NCBI GenBank assembly: GCA_031286025.1
Contig: JAITVB010000107.1
Span: 1 to 16,832, forward strand
Reading direction: 5' to 3'
Length of the DNA: 16,832 bases
DNA from: Rikenellaceae bacterium
GTDB taxonomy: Bacteria > Bacteroidota > Bacteroidia > Bacteroidales > Rikenellaceae
Shown: one piece after another, positions 8,792-14,818 of the stretch
Position numbering within the stretch: position 1 is the first letter of the stretch
Layout: every line of letters starts with the position of its first letter
The notes under the pieces: generated by a model
Seen by the model: only the letters and a program-made list of their open reading frames with translations
Told to the model about the DNA's origin: nothing
Database searches by the model: none
Program-made: the position numbers and the translations under genes

Positions 8792-9193
8792 ATGAAATAT
8801 TTATCAATCGTAAGATGGGTGTTGATGATCATTTCGATCCTCGCCATCGGGTTGTACTTCGTCATCGATTCGGTGTCGGTCGACGTGATGTTGCGTTGGG
8901 GATACATCATGTTGGGGATCGCGGTAGCCTGCGTTATTCTTTTCCCGGCGATTGCCGTCATTCAAAATCCGAAAAGCGCCACTAACTCTCTGCTCGGGTT
9001 GGCCATCATCGCCGTTGTTGTTGGGGTTTCCTCGACCATGGCGAGCGGTGACCCGGTCATTACCCCGGGAAGCGTCTATGACGATCCTTTTTGGACCAAA
9101 CTGACCGATATCGAACTGTTCACCATGTATTTCTTCCTGATAGCCACCGTTGTGGTTATCCTGTACGGTGAAATCCGGAACGCATTTAAATAA
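8792..9193 (+). CDS. Small four-helix membrane protein of the Exb operon, function unknown
   Basis: A 133-residue protein of no function that I recognise. Four hydrophobic segments are visible, near residues 8-25, 33-57, 67-84 and 110-127. Between the third and fourth is a polar stretch (about 85-108, containing GDPVITPGSVYDDPFW), and the C-terminus is short and basic (GEIRNAFK). The gene lies 26 bp after exbB and 8 bp before the first exbD, so it is almost surely co-transcribed and may be a subunit or assembly factor of the motor. From memory, Bacteroidetes Exb clusters often hold a small membrane protein at this place; I cannot confirm that here. There is no signal peptide and no enzymatic motif. 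Confidence 0.85.
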   Translation: MKYLSIVRWVLMIISILAIGLYFVIDSVSVDVMLRWGYIMLGIAVACVILFPAIAVIQNPKSATNSLLGLAIIAVVVGVSSTMASGDPVITPGSVYDDPFWTKLTDIELFTMYFFLIATVVVILYGEIRNAFK

Positions 9194-9201
9194 TTCTGTC
9201 A

Positions 9202-9780
9202 ATGGGTAAGAGAAAAATACAGGAAATCAACGCAGGCTCGATGGCCGACATCGCGTTCCTGATGCTGATTTTCTTCCTGGTGACCACGACGATGAATACC
9301 GACTCCGGTATCCAACGCGTGTTGCCGCCGATGCAGGAAGAGGATCAACGAGACCCGGGAATGGATGTGAACCGGAGAAACCTGCTGTTCGTCTCGGTCA
9401 ACAAATTCGATGGGATCATGGTCGGCGGGCAACCGATGACCGCGAACATGATCAAGGATAAGGTAAAGGAATTCGTCCTGAACCCTTATGACGATCCGAA
9501 CCTCCCGACGAAAGAGGAGGCCGACATCCCGTTGATCGGGAAGTTCATGGTCAGCAAGGGAGTGGTTTCGCTCCAGAACGACCGTGGGACGAGCTACAAT
9601 ACGTATGTGCAGGTACAGAATGAGTTGACGCGCGCTTTCAACGAAATTCGCGACGAGGTGTCCAATCAGTATTTCGGCAAGAAATTCATCGACCTGAATG
9701 ACGCCCAACGCGAAGCCGTGCAAAAAGCCGTGCCGACGCAGATCTCTGAAGCAGAACCGCGTAACATTGACAAGATATAG
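9202..9780 (+). CDS. exbD: ExbD/TolR-family biopolymer transport protein, first copy
   Basis: A 192-residue inner-membrane protein with one N-terminal helix (about 14-33) and a periplasmic domain. The segment NAGSMADIAFLMLIFFLVTT holds the membrane aspartate (Asp16) that in ExbD and TolR carries protons through the channel formed with ExbB. The short charged N-terminus MGKRKIQEI faces the cytoplasm. It is longer than a typical ExbD (about 140 residues): the periplasmic part has an insertion around residues 100-145 (including NPYDDPNLPTKEEADIPL) and a C-terminal tail that ends with EAEPRNIDKI. It follows the small membrane protein by 8 bp and precedes the second exbD by 2 bp, so translation is probably coupled. 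Confidence 0.93.
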   Translation: MGKRKIQEINAGSMADIAFLMLIFFLVTTTMNTDSGIQRVLPPMQEEDQRDPGMDVNRRNLLFVSVNKFDGIMVGGQPMTANMIKDKVKEFVLNPYDDPNLPTKEEADIPLIGKFMVSKGVVSLQNDRGTSYNTYVQVQNELTRAFNEIRDEVSNQYFGKKFIDLNDAQREAVQKAVPTQISEAEPRNIDKI

Positions 9781-9782
9781 TT

Positions 9783-10256
9783 ATGGCAGTTATCCGTAAA
9801 AAAGAGAAGAGAGAAGTTCCCGCGATCGGGACGTCGTCTCTTCCCGACGTGGTGTTCATGATCCTGTTCTTCTTCATGGCCACTTCGACGATGCGTGAAC
9901 AGGAACTCCTGGTTCAGTATAAGTTGCCCGAAGCCACCGAAATCCAGAAACTGGAAAAGAAATCGTTGGTCAGCTATATCCACATCGGTCCGCCGAGCCG
10001 TGCGATGCGTCAGAAATTCGGGGATACTCCCCGTATCCAACTTAATGATACTTATCGCACCGCAGCTGACATCGGACAATTTATCGCCTCGGAACGTGAC
10101 AAACTCGGCGAAGCCGACCGTCCGTTCATGATGGTCAGCCTCAAGGCCGACCAAGCGACCCGCATGGGGGTGGTTACCGATGTGAAACAAGAGTTGCGTA
10201 GAGCTGAAGCACTGAAAGTCACTTATGTGGCAACCAAGGCCGCACAAGGCTTATAA
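9783..10256 (+). CDS. exbD: ExbD/TolR-family biopolymer transport protein, second copy
   Basis: A 157-residue paralogue of the preceding protein. The N-terminus is basic (MAVIRKKEKREVP) and is followed by one membrane helix, SSLPDVVFMILFFFMATSTM, with the expected proton-carrying Asp22. The periplasmic domain contains QELLVQYKLPEATEIQKLEKK and RPFMMVSLKADQATRMGVVTDVKQEL; the latter is the conserved C-terminal ExbD fold region. It begins 2 bp after the first exbD and is the last gene of the operon, closed by a strong hairpin terminator. Two different ExbD proteins per ExbB suggest a mixed dimer or alternative partners; this is inference. Confidence 0.93.
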   Translation: MAVIRKKEKREVPAIGTSSLPDVVFMILFFFMATSTMREQELLVQYKLPEATEIQKLEKKSLVSYIHIGPPSRAMRQKFGDTPRIQLNDTYRTAADIGQFIASERDKLGEADRPFMMVSLKADQATRMGVVTDVKQELRRAEALKVTYVATKAAQGL

Positions 10257-10276
10257 TTTTCAGATCGTCATCCTTC

Positions 10277-10308
10277 AAAAGGCCGCCTTTCTGGGGCGGC
10301 CTTTTTTG
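10277..10308 (+). terminator. Rho-independent terminator of the exb operon
   Basis: GGCCGCC (10281-10287) pairs perfectly with GGCGGCC (10295-10301) around a 7-nt loop. Flanking A and T runs extend the stem, and the T-run at 10302-10307 follows. It sits 20 bp after the stop of the second exbD. Confidence 0.92.
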
Positions 10309-10441
10309 TCGTTGTGCGAATGGCTAAAGCTAAAGACCTTTCGGACGGACAACTTTTTGTCTTTATACCCGAAGGGAATCCGACTATCCGACCAACTGCC
10401 GTTTTATCGTTCCGAAAAACCTGCGGATCGGGAAAATAGGC

Positions 10442-10449
10442 TATCTTTG
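10442..10449 (+). promoter_or_regulatory. -7 box of the pcrA promoter
   Basis: TATCTTTG matches the Bacteroidetes TAnnTTTG box exactly. No TTTG is present about 20 bp upstream. The expected transcription start near 10456 leaves only about 13 nt before the GTG start at 10469, an unusually short leader. Confidence 0.6.
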
Positions 10450-10468
10450 CACGTAATCTGAAAACGCC

Positions 10469-12961
10469 GTGTCGGAATACCTGAATCAACTGAGTGAAGT
10501 ACAGCGCGAAGCCGCCGTCAACTACCAGGGCCCTGCCCTGATCGTGGCGGGGGCGGGGTCGGGGAAGACCCGTGTGCTGATCTGCCGCATTGCCCACATG
10601 ATCAGCGAGGGGGTCAACCCGTCGCAAGTGTTGGCCCTGACCTTTACCAACAAGGCGGCCCGCGAGATGAAGGAGCGCATCGGCCGGGCAGTGTCCGAAG
10701 AGAAAGCGCGGCGGCTGTGGATGGGGACATTCCACTCGGTTTTTGCCCGCATTCTGCGTAACGAGGCCGACAAACTGGGCTACCCTTCGTCGTTCACGAT
10801 CTACGACACATCGGACAGTCGCAATGTGGTTCGCTCCATCGTCAAAGAGATGAACCTCAATGAAGATTATTATAAACCGAACGATATATTCGCCCGTATT
10901 TCACTGGCAAAGAACAACTTGGTAACGGCGGCGGCCTATGAGGCCAATCCGGCGTTGGTGGCCGAGGACGTCGAACGCCGGCGGCCGCAATTTGCCGAGG
11001 TCTATAAATTGTATGTCAGGCGGTGCAAGGGCTACGGGGCGATGGACTTCGACGATCTGTTGCTCAATATGAACCTGCTCTTCCGCGATTTTCCGGACGT
11101 GTTGACCCGCTGCCAACAGCAGTTCCGCTATGTGTTGGTCGACGAATACCAGGATACGAACACTGCCCAGTACTTGATCGTCAGGCGCATCGCCGAACAA
11201 CACCGGAATATCTGCGTGGTGGGTGATGATGCGCAGAGCATTTACTCTTTCCGCGGGGCGAAGATCGAAAACATCCTGCGTTTCCAACACGACTATCCCC
11301 AGACCGGGATCTTTAAGCTCGAACAGAATTACCGCTCGACCCCGACGATTGTCAATGCCGCCAACAGCGTGATCGAGAAGAACAAGCGCCAGTTGCCCAA
11401 AAAGGTCTTTTCGAAGAATACGGACGGCGAAAAGATCCGCGTGTGCCGGTCCTATACCGACCAGGAGGAGGCGCTGATCGTCGCCTCGGACGTTTTTCAG
11501 AAATTGCGTAAAGGCGAGGTCGAGTCCTATAATGAACTCGCTATCCTTTACCGCACGAACGCCCAGTCGCGGGCTTTGGAAGAAGCTTTCCGCCGACGGG
11601 GCATCCCGTACCGTATCTACGGCGGCCAATCGTTCTACCAACGCAAGGAGGTGAAGGATGTGTTGGCCTATGTGCGGTTGGTTGTCAACCATCAGGATGA
11701 CGAGGCGCTGCGCCGCATCGTCAACTATCCGGCGCGCGGCATCGGCGACGTGACCCTTAATCGTATCGCTGATGCGGCTCGCGAGCGCGGCATCAGCCTT
11801 TGGGCGGCGATGGAGGCGCTCAGCCCGGCCGAAATGGGGTTGAACGGCGGGGCGGCCCGGAAAGTGGCCGATTTCTTTGCCACGGTACAGGAGCTGAGCG
11901 CACAGATCAATACATTGCCCGCCTACGAGTTGGGGATGCAGATCGCCCTACGCTCGGGCATCATCGGCAGCTTCAAGATGCAACAGACACCTGAGGCGAC
12001 GAGCGCCTTGGAAAACATCGACGAACTGTTGGGTTCGATCGCCTCATACGTCGAGTCGCGGCAGGAAGGGTCGGAAGGCGTCGCGGTGACGATTGACGAC
12101 TGGCTGCAGAACATCGCCCTGCTCACCGACATGGACGCGAACGACGAAGACCGCAACAACCGGGCGACGTTGATGACCGTCCACTCGGCCAAGGGCCTCG
12201 AATTCGACTATATCTACATCGTCGGCCTTGAAGAAAACCTCTTTCCGAGCCAGATGAGCAACGACACACTCGAAGGGATCGAAGAGGAACGCCGCCTGTT
12301 TTACGTCGCTCTGACCCGAGCGCGGAAAGGGGCGGTACTGACCTTTTCGCAGACCCGTTTCCGTTGGGGTCAGGTGACTTCGAACGCGCCGAGCCGTTTT
12401 CTGAAAGAGATCGACCCGCAATACCTCGAACTCACGTTTTCGGATGACAGCCGCGTGGTCGATCCGGCCCTGCGAGACGATACCGACGAAGATATCCGCC
12501 GTTTTTATGGTGGCAACCGGGGCGGAGCGGGCCGCGGTGGTTTTCAACAGGGGAGCCGCTCCGAACGCAGGGATGCAGAAAACTCCGCTCGCGGCGGACG
12601 TCGGTGTCCGGCCTACGAGCCGAAAGATCCGGCCCGTGTGACTCCGGTCCGCACGCCTGTTCCGGCATGGAGCGCCAACATGAAAAGTATCGGCAAGCGT
12701 TTGGCCGCCGATCCCGAAGACATGACTGCCGGCGGAAACGCTGCCGCTGCAAGTGGAGCGATTCCGGTATCCTCTCCCGGTGTTTCGGCAGGCATTGGAA
12801 AACTCCGTACAGGCGGTATCGTCGAACACGAAAAATTCGGCCGCGGCCGTATCTTGCTGCTCGAAGACACCCCCAACGGGGCGAAAGCAACCGTCGAATT
12901 CGACGTGGCCGGCACAAAAACGCTCCTGTTGAAGTATGCCCGCCTGACCCCTGTCGAATAG
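10469..12961 (+). CDS. pcrA: UvrD/PcrA-type superfamily 1 DNA helicase
   Basis: An 830-residue ATP-driven 3'-5' DNA helicase for repair and for removing replication blocks. The start is GTG 10469, giving MSEYLNQLSEVQREAAVNYQ, which aligns with the usual PcrA N-terminus; the first in-frame ATG is far inside the Walker region. Motifs seen in order: Q-motif near 8-13, Walker A AGAGSGKT (27-34), ALTFTNKAAREMKERI, Walker B LVDEYQDTNTAQY, VGDDAQSIYSFRGA, QNYRSTPTIVNAAN, TVHSAKGLEFDYIYIVGLEE and FYVALTRARKGAVLTFSQTR. After about residue 670 comes a disordered Gly/Arg-rich linker (GGNRGGAGRGGFQQ), then a C-terminal Tudor-like module (EHEKFGRGRIL to LKYARLTPVE), the part that contacts RNA polymerase in PcrA. 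It is probably transcribed with lrgAB, 17 bp downstream. Confidence 0.95.
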   Translation: MSEYLNQLSEVQREAAVNYQGPALIVAGAGSGKTRVLICRIAHMISEGVNPSQVLALTFTNKAAREMKERIGRAVSEEKARRLWMGTFHSVFARILRNEADKLGYPSSFTIYDTSDSRNVVRSIVKEMNLNEDYYKPNDIFARISLAKNNLVTAAAYEANPALVAEDVERRRPQFAEVYKLYVRRCKGYGAMDFDDLLLNMNLLFRDFPDVLTRCQQQFRYVLVDEYQDTNTAQYLIVRRIAEQHRNICVVGDDAQSIYSFRGAKIENILRFQHDYPQTGIFKLEQNYRSTPTIVNAANSVIEKNKRQLPKKVFSKNTDGEKIRVCRSYTDQEEALIVASDVFQKLRKGEVESYNELAILYRTNAQSRALEEAFRRRGIPYRIYGGQSFYQRKEVKDVLAYVRLVVNHQDDEALRRIVNYPARGIGDVTLNRIADAARERGISLWAAMEALSPAEMGLNGGAARKVADFFATVQELSAQINTLPAYELGMQIALRSGIIGSFKMQQTPEATSALENIDELLGSIASYVESRQEGSEGVAVTIDDWLQNIALLTDMDANDEDRNNRATLMTVHSAKGLEFDYIYIVGLEENLFPSQMSNDTLEGIEEERRLFYVALTRARKGAVLTFSQTRFRWGQVTSNAPSRFLKEIDPQYLELTFSDDSRVVDPALRDDTDEDIRRFYGGNRGGAGRGGFQQGSRSERRDAENSARGGRRCPAYEPKDPARVTPVRTPVPAWSANMKSIGKRLAADPEDMTAGGNAAAASGAIPVSSPGVSAGIGKLRTGGIVEHEKFGRGRILLLEDTPNGAKATVEFDVAGTKTLLLKYARLTPVE

Positions 12962-12978
12962 CGGAGCAACCCTCGAAT

Positions 12979-13350
12979 ATGGTCGGACTGTTTTATATTC
13001 TGTTGTTTTACCTCCTCGGGATGGGGATCAGCCGCCTGACCGGGGGCATAATCCCGTCGAGTGTGATCGGGATGGTGCTCCTGTTTCTGGCGCTTGTGCT
13101 GAAAGTGATCCGTCCGGGTGATGTGCGCCAAGCGGCCCGGTTCATCCTCAACAATATGGTGCTCTTCTTTATTCCCGTGTCGGTGGGGCTCATCGATGCG
13201 TGGGGCTTGATCGCCGGTAATTTCTGGCCGTTCCTGACCGCCTGCATAGTGAGTACGGTGTTGGTGATCGGCGCCGTCGGCCTTACACAGCAGGGGATGG
13301 ACCGTAGCCTTCGCTACCGGGCGCACAAACGGGAAAGGAGGGGGCGATGA
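12979..13350 (+). CDS. lrgA: LrgA/CidA-family holin-like membrane protein
   Basis: A 123-residue inner-membrane protein of the CidA/LrgA family. Members were first linked to control of murein hydrolases and cell lysis, and later also to pyruvate or glycolate-like metabolite transport, so the precise role here is open. Four hydrophobic helices are visible. The family signature IPSSVIGMVLLFLALVLKVI and NNMVLFFIPVSVGLID lie at about 27-46 and 58-74. The C-terminus is strongly basic (YRAHKRERRGR). The start ATG 12979 is 17 bp after the pcrA stop, with no terminator between, so co-transcription is likely. The stop overlaps the lrgB start as ATGA. Confidence 0.92.
   Translation: MVGLFYILLFYLLGMGISRLTGGIIPSSVIGMVLLFLALVLKVIRPGDVRQAARFILNNMVLFFIPVSVGLIDAWGLIAGNFWPFLTACIVSTVLVIGAVGLTQQGMDRSLRYRAHKRERRGR
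13336..13341 (+). promoter_or_regulatory. Shine-Dalgarno sequence for lrgB
   Basis: AGGAGG lies 5 bp before the lrgB ATG at 13347, within the end of lrgA. A perfect Shine-Dalgarno motif is uncommon in Bacteroidetes and is not seen before the other genes of this window. Because it also encodes Glu-Arg-Arg-type residues of the basic LrgA tail, its presence may be partly accidental. Confidence 0.5.
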
Positions 13351-14036
13351 ACGAACTTTTCAGATCGCAGCTTTTCCTGTTGACCTTTACCGTCGGGATC
13401 TACTTGGCCGCGTTATGGCTCTATCGTCGGACGGGGGTCAAGGTGCTGCACCCGCTGCTGACCTCGGTGGCGATGGTTATCATCTTTCTCAAGGCGACAG
13501 GGATGCCCTATGCGGAGTACCGCGCCGGGACGCAATTCATCGATTTTATGTTGGGTCTGGCAGTCGTTTCGTTGGGATATTTGCTTTACGAACAGCTCGA
13601 CGACATTCGCCGCCGGTGGGTGTCGATCCTGACTTCGGTGGTGGTCGGCAGCACGATCGGGATCGTGAGCGTGACGCTCATTTCGCGTTGGTTGGGGGTC
13701 GAAAAGGCGGTCGAAATCTCGCTTAAACCCAAGTCGGTGACCATGCCCATCGCCCTGTCGGTGTCGGGCGCGGCGGGAGGCATTCCGGCGATCACCTCGA
13801 TAGCGGTCATCTTTACCGGGATCTTTGGCAGTATGGCAGGGCCCTTCGTCCTGCGAAAGTTGGGGGTGACCGACCGCATTGCCCGGGGGTTGGCCTTGGG
13901 TTCGGGGGCACACGCCATCGGTACTGCCCGCGCCATCGAACTCGGTGCTGTCGAGGGAGCGATCAGCGGCCTGGCCATCGGCCTGATGGGGTTGGTGACC
14001 GCTATCCTGATCCCGATCCTGCAGATGATCTTGTAG
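13347..14036 (+). CDS. lrgB: LrgB/CidB-family membrane protein
   Basis: A 229-residue inner-membrane protein, the usual partner of LrgA. It consists almost wholly of hydrophobic helices. The conserved core is present: KSVTMPIALSVSGAAGGIPA (about 130-150), followed by ITSIAVIFTGIFGSMAGPF and GLALGSGAHAIGTARAIELG (about 182-201). The length equals the family norm. The start overlaps the lrgA stop by 4 bp (ATGA), so translation is probably coupled. No LytTR or LysR-type regulator lies beside the pair, unlike in Firmicutes; control probably comes with pcrA. The 137-bp stretch after it (14037-14173) holds the terminator of tRNA-Cys on the other strand and nothing else. Confidence 0.95.
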   Translation: MNELFRSQLFLLTFTVGIYLAALWLYRRTGVKVLHPLLTSVAMVIIFLKATGMPYAEYRAGTQFIDFMLGLAVVSLGYLLYEQLDDIRRRWVSILTSVVVGSTIGIVSVTLISRWLGVEKAVEISLKPKSVTMPIALSVSGAAGGIPAITSIAVIFTGIFGSMAGPFVLRKLGVTDRIARGLALGSGAHAIGTARAIELGAVEGAISGLAIGLMGLVTAILIPILQMIL

Positions 14037-14130
14037 TCAAGGTTCCCCGGCATCGGAATATTCCGAAAAAAGGTTATATCTAAAATGTAATCGGGAAAAA
14101 AGAGTTTTCCGGTAGGGGATCATTTCGGCA

Positions 14131-14170
14131 CAAAACAAAACCTCTCTACACGTAAGGCGTAGAAAGGTTT
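14131..14170 (-). terminator. Terminator after tRNA-Cys
   Basis: On the minus strand, AAACCTTTCTAC (14170-14159) pairs, with one mismatch, with GTAGAGAGGTTTT (14149-14137), and a T-rich GTTTTG follows. It begins 3 bp after the 3' end of the tRNA, in the correct orientation. Confidence 0.8.
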
Positions 14171-14173
14171 CGG

Positions 14174-14244
14174 AGGTCCGAAGCGGACTCGAACCGCTGT
14201 AGAAGGTTTTGCAGACCTGTGCCTGACCACTCGGCCATCGGACC
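14174..14244 (-). tRNA. tRNA-Cys (anticodon GCA)
   Basis: A 71-nt tRNA. On the minus strand the acceptor arms GGTCCGA (from 14244) and TCGGACC (14181-14175) pair fully, with discriminator U at 14174. The D-arm is GCCGAGTGGTCAGGC, the anticodon loop CTGCAAA contains GCA, and the T-arm is AGCGGTTCGAGTCCGCT. The CCA end is not encoded. Confidence 0.95.
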
Positions 14245-14257
14245 CTTTTTGAAGAAA

Positions 14258-14288
14258 CAAAGATAGGTATTAATCCCCAATCTGCAAA
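14258..14288 (-). promoter_or_regulatory. Promoter of tRNA-Cys
   Basis: On the minus strand, TTTG (14288-14285) and TATCTTTG (14265-14258) are separated by 19 bp, an exact match to the Bacteroidetes promoter consensus. The -7 box is 13 bp before the tRNA 5' end. Confidence 0.75.
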
Positions 14289-14411
14289 ATGCGCACCGAT
14301 TTTTGCCATTTTTGTCCGAACAAAGTCAATTTCCCGGATATCGGAAGGCTCATTTGTCAGAGTGAAGTTGAATCTCCGGGATGCCGTGAGGCACAATTCG
14401 ACCGTAAAATT

Positions 14412-14440
14412 TTTGATTATCTGAAAAAGTTGTATATTTG
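14412..14440 (+). promoter_or_regulatory. Promoter of rpmH
   Basis: TTTG (14412-14415) and TATATTTG (14433-14440) are spaced by 17 bp, at the short end for Bacteroidetes promoters. Transcription would start near 14447, leaving a leader of about 128 nt before rpmH. Confidence 0.7.
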
Positions 14441-14504
14441 CACTCCGCCGCCGTCTTGTTTTTCAACCTAAAACAAACGGAAAAGCGTGTCGGAGAAAGA
14501 ATCC

Positions 14505-14543
14505 GGGGCTCGTAGCGGTTCGCCTTTCGATGGGGCTCGCAGC
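14505..14543 (+). repeat. Direct repeat in the rpmH leader
   Basis: GGGGCTCGTAGC (14505-14516) recurs as GGGGCTCGCAGC (14532-14543) with a period of 27 bp and one difference. Both copies lie in the untranslated leader of rpmH; the second covers the start of a short open frame. Confidence 0.6.
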
Positions 14544-14574
14544 AGATCGTAATAAGAAAAAGAGATAAAAGAAG

Positions 14575-14727
14575 ATGAAAAGAACGTTCCAACCCTCGCA
14601 GCGCAAACGCCGCAACAAACACGGTTTCCGCGAAAGAATGGCCACGCCCAACGGGCGTAAGGTGTTGGCTGCCCGCCGTGCCAAAGGCCGCAAAAAACTC
14701 TCTGTTTCGGACGAAGTCCGCAAATAG
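14575..14727 (+). CDS. rpmH: Ribosomal protein L34
   Basis: A 50-residue, strongly basic protein of the large ribosomal subunit. The start [18 protein letters not shown] and the core [20 protein letters not shown] are near-universal L34 signatures, and the C-terminus SVSDEVRK gives a length typical for Bacteroidetes. It is too short to show up in a length-filtered gene scan. It has its own promoter about 135 bp upstream and a hairpin terminator 17 bp downstream. The usual bacterial neighbours dnaA and rnpA are absent, as is common in this phylum. The A-rich stretch before the ATG lacks a Shine-Dalgarno motif. Confidence 0.97.
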   Translation: MKRTFQPSQRKRRNKHGFRERMATPNGRKVLAARRAKGRKKLSVSDEVRK

Positions 14728-14743
14728 TTTTTTTCGTTCCATC

Positions 14744-14777
14744 AAAAAAGGCTGCCCGGAAAGGAGCAGCCTTTTTT
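14744..14777. terminator. Bidirectional terminator between rpmH and the enolase-superfamily gene
   Basis: AAAAAAGGCTGC (14744-14755) pairs perfectly with GCAGCCTTTTTT (14766-14777) around a 10-nt loop. The A and T runs serve both strands. It lies between the rpmH stop and the convergent gene ending at 14819. Confidence 0.92.
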
Positions 14778-14818
14778 AATGAATGACGGAAGGGGAAACG
14801 ATCGACCCCCTTACGGGT

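Noticed and set aside
11923..12829. Minus-strand open frames within pcrA
   Set aside because: Shadows of an uninterrupted helicase gene with all motifs; no start signals or recognisable domains.
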